NCBI GenBank assembly: GCA_035630615.1
Contig: DASQKI010000016.1
Coordinates: forward strand, 1 to 22,995
Origin: DATFRX01 sp035630615
GTDB lineage: Bacteria; Actinomycetota; Actinomycetes; Propionibacteriales; Nocardioidaceae
DNA length: 22,995 nucleotides
Reading direction: 5' to 3'
Part shown: piece after piece, positions 7,569 through 14,628 of the stretch
How the letters are laid out: each line of letters opens with the position of its first letter
Numbering within the stretch: position 1 is the first letter of the stretch
Translations under genes and position numbers: made by a program
The notes under the pieces: model-generated
Seen by the model: only the letters and a program-made list of their open reading frames with translations
Database searches by the model: none
What the model was told of the DNA's origin: nothing

Positions 7569-8543
7569 ATGACCGACCTGGCTATCGCAGCGAACGGACT
7601 GCGCAAGTCCTACTGCGACAAAGACGGCGACAAGATCGTCCTCGACGGCGTCGACCTGGCCGTCCCCCCCGGCACCGTCTTCGCCCTGCTGGGCCCGAAC
7701 GGCGCCGGCAAGACCACCGCCGTCAAGATCCTCTCCACGCTCATATCCCCCGACCCTGCCTCCGGCGACATCCGCGTCGGCGGCCACGACCTCGCCATCG
7801 ACCCGCAGGCGGTCCGCGCCGCGATCGGCGTCACCGGACAGTTCTCCGCCGTCGACGGCCTGATCACCGGCGAGGAAAACCTGCTCCTCATGGCGGACCT
7901 GCACCACCTCTCCCACCACGAGGGGCGCTGCACCGCCACCGAGCTACTGGAGCGCTTCGACCTGGTCGACGCCGCGACGAAGCCCGCCTCGACCTACTCC
8001 GGCGGCATGAAGCGGCGCCTCGATCTCGCCATGACCCTGGTCGGCAATCCGCGGATCATCTTCCTCGACGAGCCGACCACCGGCCTCGACCCACGCAGCC
8101 GCCACAACATGTGGCAGATCATCCGCGACCTCGTCTCCGACGGCGTCACCGTCTTCCTCACCACCCAGCAACTGGAGGAGGCCGACGAGCTCGCCGACCG
8201 TATCGCCGTGCTCAACGACGGCAAGATCGCCGCCGAGGGCACGGCTGAGCAACTGAAGCGGCTCATCCCGGGCGGGCACGTCCGGCTCCGCTTCACCGAC
8301 CCGGCCTCATACCGATCGGCGGCCTTCGCCCTCCGCGACGGCACCCGGGACGACGAGTCCCTCGCGCTGCAGATCCCCAGCGACGGCAGCCAGCGCGAGC
8401 TGCGCTCGATCCTCGACTGGCTGGACTCAGCTGGCATCGAGGCCGACGAGCTGACCGTGCACACCCCTGACCTGGACGACGTGTTCTTCGCCCTGACCGG
8501 CGGGGCCGGCGTCCACAACCAGCCCAAGGAGGCTGTCCGATGA
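7569..8543 (+). CDS. ABC transporter ATP-binding protein, DrrA-like, 324 aa
   Basis: The ATG at 7569 follows AAGGAG (7556-7561). The protein drives an ABC-2 type exporter of the daunorubicin-resistance (DrrA) kind. It has Walker A GPNGAGKTT (42-50), the signature YSGGMKRR (143-150), Walker B IIFLDEP (163-169) and the D-loop GLDPRSR. The usual H-loop His is a Gln (LTTQQLEEADELAD, Gln200), a substitution normal in DrrA-like proteins and so not a defect. The C-terminal 80 residues form the DrrA-type extension (VHTPDLDDVFFALTGG). It would act at the inner face of the membrane with the permease encoded next, whose start overlaps its stop by four bases (ATGA). The substrate is unknown; lipophilic drugs or lipids are typical for the family. 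Confidence 0.95.
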   Translation: MTDLAIAANGLRKSYCDKDGDKIVLDGVDLAVPPGTVFALLGPNGAGKTTAVKILSTLISPDPASGDIRVGGHDLAIDPQAVRAAIGVTGQFSAVDGLITGEENLLLMADLHHLSHHEGRCTATELLERFDLVDAATKPASTYSGGMKRRLDLAMTLVGNPRIIFLDEPTTGLDPRSRHNMWQIIRDLVSDGVTVFLTTQQLEEADELADRIAVLNDGKIAAEGTAEQLKRLIPGGHVRLRFTDPASYRSAAFALRDGTRDDESLALQIPSDGSQRELRSILDWLDSAGIEADELTVHTPDLDDVFFALTGGAGVHNQPKEAVR

Positions 8544-9331
8544 CTTCCCTGTCCCTCGCTGTCCGCGACTCGTCCACGATGTTGCGCCGCAACCTCCTGC
8601 ACGCGCGGCGCTACCCGTCCCTCACCCTCAACCTGCTGCTCACCCCGATCATGCTGCTGCTGCTCTTCGTCTACGTTTTCGGCGACGTGATGAGCTCGGG
8701 CATCGGCGGGGGCAGTGCGGACCGCTCCGAGTACATCGCGTATCTCGTCCCGGGCATCCTGCTGATGACCATCGGCGGCACCGTGGTCGGGACCGCGGTG
8801 TCGGTCTCCAACGACATGACCGAAGGCATCATCGCCCGCTTCCGCACGATGGCGATCCACCGCGGTTCGGTGCTCGTCGGGCACGTCGTCGGCAGCGTGC
8901 TGCAGTCGATCATGAGCGTGGTCCTCGTAGGCGCGGTCGCCGTAGCCATCGGCTTCCGGTCAACGGACGCCACGGCCCTGGAGTGGCTCGCCGCGTTCGG
9001 GCTGCTCGTGCTCTTCGCCACGGCGCTCACCTGGGTCGCGGTCGGCATGGGTCTGGTCAGCCCGAACGCCGAGGCCGCCAGCAACAACGCGATGCCGATG
9101 ATCCTGCTGCCGCTCCTGTCCAGCGCCTTTGTCCCCGTCGACGCGATGCCGGGCTGGTTCCAGCCGATCGCCGAATACCAGCCGTTCACGCCCGCGATCG
9201 AGACGCTGCGAGGGCTACTGCTCGGCACCGAGATCGGCAACAACGGATGGCTCGTCGTCGCCTGGTCCCTCGGTCTCGCCGTGCTCGGCTACTTCTGGTC
9301 GACCTCGAAGTTCAACCGCGACCCGAAGTAA
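8540..9331 (+). CDS. ABC-2 type transporter permease, DrrB-like, 263 aa
   Basis: The start ATG at 8540 overlaps the ATPase stop (ATGA), implying translational coupling and equal expression. About six membrane segments are visible: 28-48 (TLNLLLTPIMLLLLFVYVFG), about 67-90, 112-137, 148-170, 184-204 and 236-255. A cytoplasmic loop (NDMTEGIIARFRTMAIHRGS, 91-110) contains the conserved coupling region of ABC-2 permeases. The late loop PGWFQPIAEYQPFTPAIETL (204-223) is also characteristic of DrrB-like proteins. It pairs with the upstream ATPase to form an exporter, probably as a dimer of each. The operon ends here: the next gene is convergent after 25 bases. Nothing suggests damage, unlike the first gene of the operon. 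Confidence 0.94.
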   Translation: MTSLSLAVRDSSTMLRRNLLHARRYPSLTLNLLLTPIMLLLLFVYVFGDVMSSGIGGGSADRSEYIAYLVPGILLMTIGGTVVGTAVSVSNDMTEGIIARFRTMAIHRGSVLVGHVVGSVLQSIMSVVLVGAVAVAIGFRSTDATALEWLAAFGLLVLFATALTWVAVGMGLVSPNAEAASNNAMPMILLPLLSSAFVPVDAMPGWFQPIAEYQPFTPAIETLRGLLLGTEIGNNGWLVVAWSLGLAVLGYFWSTSKFNRDPK

Positions 9332-9356
9332 TCGGTAGCCAGCTGGTGGCAACAGT

Positions 9357-10115
9357 TCATGCGTCGGACGTTGCCTCGATCGCATCGAGGTCACGAAGGG
9401 CGTAGCGGTGGTGCTCCCACTCCTCTTCGAGGATCGTGTGCAGACAAGAGAGGACGGTCTCTTGGTATTCGGGGTCGTGCGGGTTCCTACGCGTCGCGGC
9501 CAGCTCGTCTGATGTGACGGTGCCGAGGTAGTCACGCACCATGGCTACCCGGCCTGCCCGGACCTCGAGCACCTCGGCGTACGACGGCGTGACCGTCGTG
9601 AAGACCGACCCGTCGAAAGCGTCGTCCTCAAGGCTGGAGTCGGTTTGACCGATCGGGTGGAACGGCTGTTCGATCCCGAGGATCGCCCGACCCAGCCACA
9701 TGTCCGTGGCCAGGACCAGGTGCCGCAGCGTCTGTGCGAACGACCACTCCCCATCGACCGAAACGTCGACCGTGCCGGCCGGCATCGCCGCGACGCGCTC
9801 GAGCGTGGCCGCCCAGCTGCGCTCGAGCGTGGCCCAGGCCGCGCACAGGCCATCCGGATCTCCGGCATGGCGATCGGCACGGCCGGGAAATCGGCGGTTG
9901 AGCTCGGCGTCGACGAAGGCGATCACGTCGACGCCGTTGACGCGCAAGAAGCTCTCGCCTTCGAAGAGCCACGGCGCGTCGATCTCCGCCCCCTCCACTT
10001 GGACGCCACGCATCACGACGCCGGATAGGTCAGCGCCGACGAACCGGGCACCACGCAAGTCGGCATCGACGAACTCAGCTCCCTGCAGGTCGTCGGACCG
10101 GGTGAAGGTTGCCAT
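9357..10115 (-). CDS. DinB-family protein with N-terminal pentapeptide-like repeats, 252 aa
   Basis: ATG 10115 has AAGGAG five bases upstream. Residues 8-46 show three to four A(D/E)LxG-like pentapeptide steps (FVDADLRGARFVGADLSGVV, GVQVEGAEI). From about residue 90 the protein is a DinB/YfiT-like four-helix bundle. Candidate metal ligands are His132 (TLRHLVLATD) and the pair His235/His236 (EEWEHHRYALRDL), the usual places in DinB proteins. The DinB superfamily includes thiol-dependent transferases such as bacillithiol- and mycothiol-dependent enzymes, but the substrate here cannot be told. The protein is soluble and cytoplasmic. It faces the ABC operon at its 3' end and is divergent from epoxide hydrolase 1 across 155 bases, in which I see no clear promoter or operator. 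Confidence 0.82.
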   Translation of the reverse strand: MATFTRSDDLQGAEFVDADLRGARFVGADLSGVVMRGVQVEGAEIDAPWLFEGESFLRVNGVDVIAFVDAELNRRFPGRADRHAGDPDGLCAAWATLERSWAATLERVAAMPAGTVDVSVDGEWSFAQTLRHLVLATDMWLGRAILGIEQPFHPIGQTDSSLEDDAFDGSVFTTVTPSYAEVLEVRAGRVAMVRDYLGTVTSDELAATRRNPHDPEYQETVLSCLHTILEEEWEHHRYALRDLDAIEATSDA

Positions 10116-10270
10116 GCCATCTCCTTGTCGACCGCCCTGTTGCCGCTAGCGTAAGGCCGCCAGGCCCTGTGGAGACCAGCCGCCGTGCTCGAGGAAGTAG
10201 CGATCGACGTACCCGACGGCGATTGACCGCGTTGTGGTTGCCGTTGGCGATGTCGAGAGAGGATGACCGG

Positions 10271-11413
10271 ATGACAGTGGAGCCGTTCCGGATCGAGGTT
10301 TCCGACGCCAGTCTCGACGAGCTACGTACGCGGCTCCTGCGTACCCGGTTCACCGACCGAAGCAGCGACGAACCGTGGAGGGCAGGCACCGATCCGGCGT
10401 ACCTGCACGACCTGGTCGCCTACTGGGCCGAGCAATTCGACTGGCGCTCCCGTGAGGCCGAGCTCAACTCGTACGCCCACTACCGAGCCACGATCGACGG
10501 GAGCCGCCTCCACTTCGTCCACGTACGGGCGGAGAACGAGACGGGACTGCCGCCCCTGATCCTCAGTCATGGTTGGCCGAGCGCCTTCACCGAGATGCTT
10601 CCCCTGGCGGACCGGCTGGCGAACCCCGAGCGATACGGCGCCGCGGCCGACGACGCCCGCGACGTGGTCGTGCCGTCGCTGCCGGGCTTCCTGTTCTCGG
10701 ATCTGATCGAGGGGCCCCTCACACGCAAGCGACTCGCGCAGGTTTTGCATCGGCTGATGACCGAGGTCCTCGGGCACGAGCAATACGGCGCCTTCGGCGG
10801 CGACATCGGTGGCGCCGCTACGGCCTGGATCGGCGCCCTCTATCGGGACCAGGTCGTCGGCATCCACATGATTCACCCGCCGTTCCCCGCGAGTCTCGAC
10901 GACGCACCGCTCTCAGATGCCGAGCAGGCGTTCCTCGAGGCGGAGGAGGCCTACGACCAGACCGACGGCGGCTACAGCTCGATCATGGTCACGCGCCCCG
11001 ATACGGTCGCCGCCGCGCTCGTCGACTCGCCGGCCGGCCTCGCGGCCTGGATCATCGACAAGTACCGAGACTGGAGCGACTGTCATGGCGACCTCGAGAG
11101 CCGGTTCACCCGCGATACCTTGCTCACCGTGGCCACGCTCTATTGGGTGACGGCCTCCATCGGTTCGTCCTTCCGCCAATACTTCGACCATCACCACAAC
11201 GAGCCGCGGCCGCTCATCACGGTTCCCGCCGGGTTTACCTTGAGCGCCGAGCCCGTCATGGCCAATCTGCCTCGCTCGATTCCCGAGCGCGCATGTGCCG
11301 ACATTCGCCACTGGAGCGAGCCCGGCCGGGGCGGCCACTTCATGCCTGCCGAGGAGCCCGACCTTCTCGCGGGCGAACTTCGACACTTCTTCGACTCACT
11401 CGTACGCGCCTGA
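10271..11413 (+). CDS. Epoxide hydrolase, EHN/alpha-beta hydrolase family (copy 1), 380 aa
   Basis: The frame is open from 10109, but ATG 10271 is chosen: AGAGGA lies about seven bases upstream, and the following PFRIEVSDASLDELRTRL is where epoxide-hydrolase N-terminal domains begin. The enzyme should add water to an epoxide through an alkyl-enzyme ester. Visible features are the EHN domain 1-110; the oxyanion motif HGWP (100-103); the nucleophile Asp178 in GGDIGG; a lid-region Tyr candidate at 304 (SSFRQYFDH); and the charge-relay His356 (GRGGHFMP). Length is normal for microsomal-type bacterial members. No signal peptide is seen. The natural substrate is unknown; many relatives are annotated by similarity only and some act on other esters or halides. 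A second member lies at 15639-16817 with a different regulator, and the two are clearly diverged. Confidence 0.92.
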   Translation: MTVEPFRIEVSDASLDELRTRLLRTRFTDRSSDEPWRAGTDPAYLHDLVAYWAEQFDWRSREAELNSYAHYRATIDGSRLHFVHVRAENETGLPPLILSHGWPSAFTEMLPLADRLANPERYGAAADDARDVVVPSLPGFLFSDLIEGPLTRKRLAQVLHRLMTEVLGHEQYGAFGGDIGGAATAWIGALYRDQVVGIHMIHPPFPASLDDAPLSDAEQAFLEAEEAYDQTDGGYSSIMVTRPDTVAAALVDSPAGLAAWIIDKYRDWSDCHGDLESRFTRDTLLTVATLYWVTASIGSSFRQYFDHHHNEPRPLITVPAGFTLSAEPVMANLPRSIPERACADIRHWSEPGRGGHFMPAEEPDLLAGELRHFFDSLVRA

Positions 11414-11464
11414 TGCCCCAGGCCGCCAGTCGGCTCGGGTGGTCAGACGCCGGTGGTGCTGTGG

Positions 11465-11971
11465 CTAGTCGATCGGACCGCCGAAAACGTCGGCCGCGGC
11501 CTCGACCCGCAACTCCTCCAGCAGGTCGATCTGGGCTTTGGCGCGATCGATCAACCGGTCGAGTCGCTCGGCATCGAGGCCGGGATCTGACTCAGCGCGG
11601 ATCCGGAGTATCCGCCAACTTGCCGCCTTGCCCTCGACGCCTAGCCGCATCGCTTCCAGCTCGAGGACCCGACTCAGCGGGGATCGGGTGTGCAGACGGC
11701 CGTTGAGTTTGAGTCGGCCGACACGTTCGGCGGTCCAACTCGCCCAGGTCTTGTATTGGCTCACCGGCACATCCAACGCCGCCATTATGTCGAGCAACTC
11801 GTCACGGTCCTCGGCGATCTCGGAGGCCAACCGTTCGAGGACGTCTGCCTTGGTCCACTCACGCTCGCTGGCGGCCAGTCGACGGGCAAGGTTGGTTGCG
11901 ACCACGGCGCCGGCCAAATGGTCGTTGAGATAGATGCCGAGAGAGGCTTGGTCGCGCGTCGTGCCGCTCAT
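11465..11971 (-). CDS. Conserved-looking hypothetical helical protein, 168 aa
   Basis: ATG 11971 is the only sensible start, with a distant GAGGGG about 11 bases upstream. The protein looks almost wholly alpha-helical: GIYLNDHLAGAVVATNLARR at 12-31, acidic helices with DRDELLDIMAAL, then LSRVLELEAMRLGVEGKAAS and a final LLEELRVEAAADVF. Regular charged spacing suggests a four-helix bundle, possibly ferritin- or rubrerythrin-like in shape, but no metal-ligand pattern is clear. It has no signal peptide or membrane segment. I recall similar unnamed proteins in other actinomycetes but no function. It converges on epoxide hydrolase 1 (51-base gap) and lies downstream of the AI-2E permease gene on the same strand (77-base gap), so it could be read through from it. 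Confidence 0.75.
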   Translation of the reverse strand: MSGTTRDQASLGIYLNDHLAGAVVATNLARRLAASEREWTKADVLERLASEIAEDRDELLDIMAALDVPVSQYKTWASWTAERVGRLKLNGRLHTRSPLSRVLELEAMRLGVEGKAASWRILRIRAESDPGLDAERLDRLIDRAKAQIDLLEELRVEAAADVFGGPID

Positions 11972-12048
11972 CGAGGGACCGTACCCCTCAGACGGGCATT
12001 GTCACGGGGCGCTTGATCCGTCGTCAGATCGTTCGCGGCCATTTCTCG

Positions 12049-13197
12049 TCATTCGAGCAGGCGCTGCACGGTCGGTTGGGCGCGGTCGGCAACCTGTTCG
12101 AAGAAGCCTCCCGCTCGAAGCCGGTGGATCGCGCTGCGAGCTATCACGTAGGCAGGCACAGCCAAGATGAGGCCGACGATGCCGCCCACGATGCCGCCCA
12201 ACGCGGTGGCCACGAGAACGACCAACGGGTGAATGTCTAGGGAGCGGCCCATCACCTTGGGTTCGACGAAATTCTCCAGCAACAGATTTGCCGCGACGAC
12301 CACCACAAGCATGACGACAGCCTTTTCGAGACCGCCGTCACCGAGCGCGATGATCACGGCAAACCCGCCTCCGAGGAAGGCACCGATATAGGGGATGTAG
12401 CCGCCGACGAAGTTGACCACCATGATCGTGAACACGAGCGGGAGCCCGAGCAGCAGACTGGCCACGCCGATAGCCACCGCCACGATCGCCGACATGACGG
12501 TACGCCCGCGTCCGTAGTCGACGAGGGCCTTGCCGGCGTCGCCGAAGAAGTCGTCGATCCCCTCCCGCAGCGTGGGATCGAACTGCGCGACGATCGAGCG
12601 CCGCAGGCGGGTGCCGTCCTTGAGCAGGTAGTACATGATCAGGGTGCCCAAGATCAGCCCGCTGACCAGGCCAATGAAGGTGTCGATGCCGGCAACGAGT
12701 TCGGTGAGGACACCCGCGCCGATGGTCGGAGCCGCACTCTCGATGGAGTGCCGCGCGCTTTCTAGAGAAGCCTGGTCGAGAGCCAGCGTGTCGGCCGCCT
12801 TGTCCAGTGCGTGGTCGACCGAGCCACCGATCTCGTCGGACTGTTCGGTCACGCCCCGGACGATGGCGATCACGACGCCTGTCGCCAACCCGAGCAGGCC
12901 GAGGACGATCAGGCCGGCGGCGAGGGCCGGCTTGAGCCCGCGACGTTCGAGGGCGTCGGCCGCGGGCTTGAACACCACTGCCAACACGACCGCAAACGTC
13001 AAGGGCAGCGCGATCTCGCTCACCGCGGCCAGCGCGGCGGCCACGATGAGGGTCACCGCCACCACCCCGACGAAACTCCATGCCCAAACACCGACTCTGG
13101 GCACCCAGGTCAGCGGCGCGGGTCGCGGGTCAGCCTGCGTCGCATGGGGCTGTCCGGTCGTCGTCTCGTCTGCGCCGGTGCCAGCCTCGCCGACCAT
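12049..13197 (-). CDS. AI-2E family (PerM/YdiK-like) transporter, 382 aa
   Basis: ATG 13197 is preferred over the in-frame GTG 13203, because a near-perfect SD (AGGAGG, rev. comp. of 13202-13207) ends five bases before the ATG and abuts the GTG. The product is an integral membrane protein of the AI-2E/UPF0118 family. It has paired segments near residues 40-85 (FVGVVAVTLIVAAALAAV, LPLTFAVVLAVVF) and 92-115. A long, mainly soluble region at 120-170 follows, then further segments including GLVSGLILGTLIMYYLL. The family core is NFVGGYIPYIGAFLGGGFAV, followed by LLENFVEPKVMGRSL and LVVLVATALGGIVGGIVGL. Members have been linked to autoinducer-2 export, Na+/H+ antiport or simply unknown transport, so the substrate is not assigned. 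The gene follows a lipoprotein gene by 51 bases and is probably co-transcribed with it. Confidence 0.92.
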   Translation of the reverse strand: MVGEAGTGADETTTGQPHATQADPRPAPLTWVPRVGVWAWSFVGVVAVTLIVAAALAAVSEIALPLTFAVVLAVVFKPAADALERRGLKPALAAGLIVLGLLGLATGVVIAIVRGVTEQSDEIGGSVDHALDKAADTLALDQASLESARHSIESAAPTIGAGVLTELVAGIDTFIGLVSGLILGTLIMYYLLKDGTRLRRSIVAQFDPTLREGIDDFFGDAGKALVDYGRGRTVMSAIVAVAIGVASLLLGLPLVFTIMVVNFVGGYIPYIGAFLGGGFAVIIALGDGGLEKAVVMLVVVVAANLLLENFVEPKVMGRSLDIHPLVVLVATALGGIVGGIVGLILAVPAYVIARSAIHRLRAGGFFEQVADRAQPTVQRLLE

Positions 13198-13248
13198 GAT
13201 CACCTCCTAACCTCTGGCCCCCGCCGACCCAGCCTGCTTTCCAACCGC

Positions 13249-13650
13249 TCAGCAGGTGCCCTGGACGTCGCTGACGAGGGTGTCCAGCGCGGTGGTGAAT
13301 GCGGACGCCGCGGAGCCAACCTCGGCCACAGCGGGGGCGGTGGGGTTGGTCGTGGCGGTGTCGACACTGGACTTCAGCGTGGTAAGGGCGCTGTCGACCG
13401 CATCAATCTGCGACGAAAACTCCGACTCTGCATCAGATTTCACGTCCGCGAGATCGCTCTCGACATCCGACAGTCCGTTCTCCAGGTCCGTGACGCCACT
13501 CGACGAGGTCACGTCGATGTCCTTGAAGTTGTCGACCGACGTCTTGAGATCGTCGGCAGCACCGCAGACGGCGGGTTCATCGCCGCCGCATCCGACGAGC
13601 GCCGCACCGAGCAGCAATGTCGCGGCAGCGACACCGATAGTAAGTCTCAT
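13249..13650 (-). CDS. Small lipoprotein with helical repeats, 133 aa
   Basis: ATG 13650 has AGGAG seven bases upstream; the longer frame from 13704 lacks an SD and would bury the signal peptide. Residues 1-20 are a lipoprotein signal (MRLTIG, then a hydrophobic core) with the lipobox ALVGC, giving a lipidated Cys21. The mature part is short, acidic and helical, with coiled-coil-like spacing (LKTSVDNF, LENGLSDVESDLADVKSDAE, IDAVDSALTTLKSSVDTATT). It ends in Cys, and a second Cys29 lies near the start of the mature chain, so a disulphide is possible. It would sit on the outer face of the membrane. I do not recognise a named family, although unnamed actinobacterial lipoproteins of this type are common. 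Position suggests a functional link to the AI-2E permease encoded immediately downstream. Confidence 0.82.
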   Translation of the reverse strand: MRLTIGVAAATLLLGAALVGCGGDEPAVCGAADDLKTSVDNFKDIDVTSSSGVTDLENGLSDVESDLADVKSDAESEFSSQIDAVDSALTTLKSSVDTATTNPTAPAVAEVGSAASAFTTALDTLVSDVQGTC

Positions 13651-13768
13651 CTTCGATCTCCTAACAGGACCGTCCGCCCGGACGACCCATCCGCTCCATC
13701 CCACCCGGAAAGGCAGCCATTCGCCTCATTCGGATTGGGTGAATCGGCTCCCGGGCCGCCCGATGCTT

Positions 13769-13819
13769 GTGAAACTTCACCCGATCGGCACGATGCGAGC
13801 GTCACCTTGTAGAGGGTGA
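13769..13819. promoter_or_regulatory. Inverted repeats between lipoprotein and channel genes
   Basis: GTGAA/TTCAC form a tight dyad at 13769-13780 with a two-base centre. TCACC (13802-13806) and GGTGA (13815-13819) form a second one with an eight-base loop. They lie in the 200-base divergent gap, and the second sits about 30 bases before the leader ORF. They may be operators or mRNA folds. No clear promoter hexamers were identified. Confidence 0.3.
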
Positions 13820-13850
13820 GATCAGACGGATGACGCCAGGGAGGTCGATC

Positions 13851-13883
13851 ATGGCGACCGAGCTCAGGGAGCTGACGGACTGA
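13851..13883 (+). CDS. Ten-residue leader ORF coupled to channel gene
   Basis: ATG 13851 follows an excellent SD (GGGAGG at 13839-13844, six-base spacing). It encodes MATELRELTD and ends with a TGA whose last base is the first base of the channel's ATG (TGATG, 13881-13885). The channel start has only AGGGAG (13866-13871) 11 bases away, inside this ORF. The arrangement suggests that ribosomes terminate here and restart on the channel. It may control expression level rather than make a functional peptide. Confidence 0.5.
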   Translation: MATELRELTD

Positions 13884-14422
13884 TGGCGCCCTCGGAAACC
13901 TTGACCAGTCGCCGGCGGCGATGGCTCGTGGTGCGGGGCTTGCTCCGAGCGCTCGTGACCGCAGTGGTCATGGTTGCCCTCTACTACGTCCTGCCACTGG
14001 AGCGCAGGTCTGACACGTACGTGGTCGTCGAGCTCGCGATCGGCGTTGGCCTGATGGCCGGCGTAATCGCCTGGCAGGTGCGAGCGATCATCCGTTCGAA
14101 CTATCCAGCCATCCGCGCGATTCAATCCCTCGCCACGGCGACTCCACTGTTCCTGCTGTTCTTCGCATCTCTGTATTACATCCTGGGCCTGGACAACGCC
14201 GCGGCGTTCAGCGAACCCCTGAACCGGTCGGACGCCTTGTACTTCACGGTCACCATCTTTTCCACGGTCGGCTTCGGCGACATCACCGGCCAGACCGAGA
14301 CCGCCCGCCTCGTCGTCACCGTCCAAATGCTGCTGGACCTGGTGATCCTTGGACTGGGCATTCAGGTAATCCTGGAGGCCGTCAAGAGGGGGAAAGCGAG
14401 CGCGGATGAAACCGGGAGTTGA
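13883..14422 (+). CDS. Potassium-channel family protein (ion channel 2), 179 aa
   Basis: ATG 13883 overlaps the stop of a ten-codon upstream ORF. The protein has four hydrophobic segments: about 20-37, 47-65, 85-103 and 142-163. Between the last two lies a pore helix and selectivity filter, STVGFGD (127-133), the T-V-G-F/Y-G signature of K+-selective channels. The final pair plus pore loop is the standard two-helix pore module (Ion_trans_2); the first two segments are an extra N-terminal pair. There is no RCK/TrkA-N domain and no voltage-sensor Arg series, so gating is not apparent. It would work as a tetramer in the cytoplasmic membrane. The N-terminus (SRRRRW) and C-terminus (VKRGKAS) are basic and probably cytoplasmic. 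K+ passage is known for the family; direction and physiology are inference. Confidence 0.9.
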   Translation: MAPSETLTSRRRRWLVVRGLLRALVTAVVMVALYYVLPLERRSDTYVVVELAIGVGLMAGVIAWQVRAIIRSNYPAIRAIQSLATATPLFLLFFASLYYILGLDNAAAFSEPLNRSDALYFTVTIFSTVGFGDITGQTETARLVVTVQMLLDLVILGLGIQVILEAVKRGKASADETGS

Positions 14423-14439
14423 GATGGCCGCTAACGCTT

Positions 14440-14452
14440 CGACCTAAGGTCG
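14440..14452 (+). terminator. Short hairpin after channel gene
   Basis: CGACC (14440-14444) and GGTCG (14448-14452) surround TAA, 18 bases after the channel stop. It may aid termination. It is short, has no U-tract and could equally be an operator. Confidence 0.25.
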
Positions 14453-14538
14453 GACAGTTGGTGAATCTCAAATTGGGTCAAACGGCCTCCCAATCCCGGG
14501 AACAATGGCCGACGCGGTTTTGGCCGAGACGCCGTAGC

Positions 14539-14562
14539 GTTTTCAAAGCCTGGACGGGGAAT
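14539..14562 (+). promoter_or_regulatory. Possible stress-sigma (SigB/SigF-like) promoter
   Basis: GTTT (14539-14542), a 14-base spacer and GGGAAT (14557-14562) resemble the actinobacterial SigB/SigF pattern GTTT-N14-16-GGGTAT, with one mismatch in the -10 box. It lies about 65 bases before the ATG of the eight-helix membrane protein. The rest of the 206-base gap shows nothing else clear. Confidence 0.35.
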
Positions 14563-14628
14563 ACCAGGTGAGCACTTAGTCGATCGACGCCGGCGATACC
14601 CGGTCGGCGCGCGATAAGGAGAGCCGGC

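Noticed and set aside
6985..7572. A 195-codon forward frame over the DUF4097 region
   Set aside because: Its translation is low-complexity Pro/Arg/Ser; the beta-strand pattern of DUF4097 is seen in the other two frames instead.
7569..8543. Loss of the H-loop His as a sign of a dead ATPase
   Set aside because: Gln at this place is usual in DrrA-like ATPases, and all other motifs are intact.
10116..10270. Promoter for epoxide hydrolase 1 around TTGACC at 10223-10228
   Set aside because: No acceptable -10 is found at 16-19 bases; only the -35-like hexamer is present.
10263..10274. A three-codon ORF (MTG) just before epoxide hydrolase 1
   Set aside because: It overlaps like the other leader ORFs, but it is too short and its SD abuts the ATG, so it is probably chance.
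10573..11706. A 377-codon forward frame overlapping epoxide hydrolase 1
   Set aside because: It is Arg/Pro-rich shadow sequence in another frame of a well-supported gene and runs across two facing genes.
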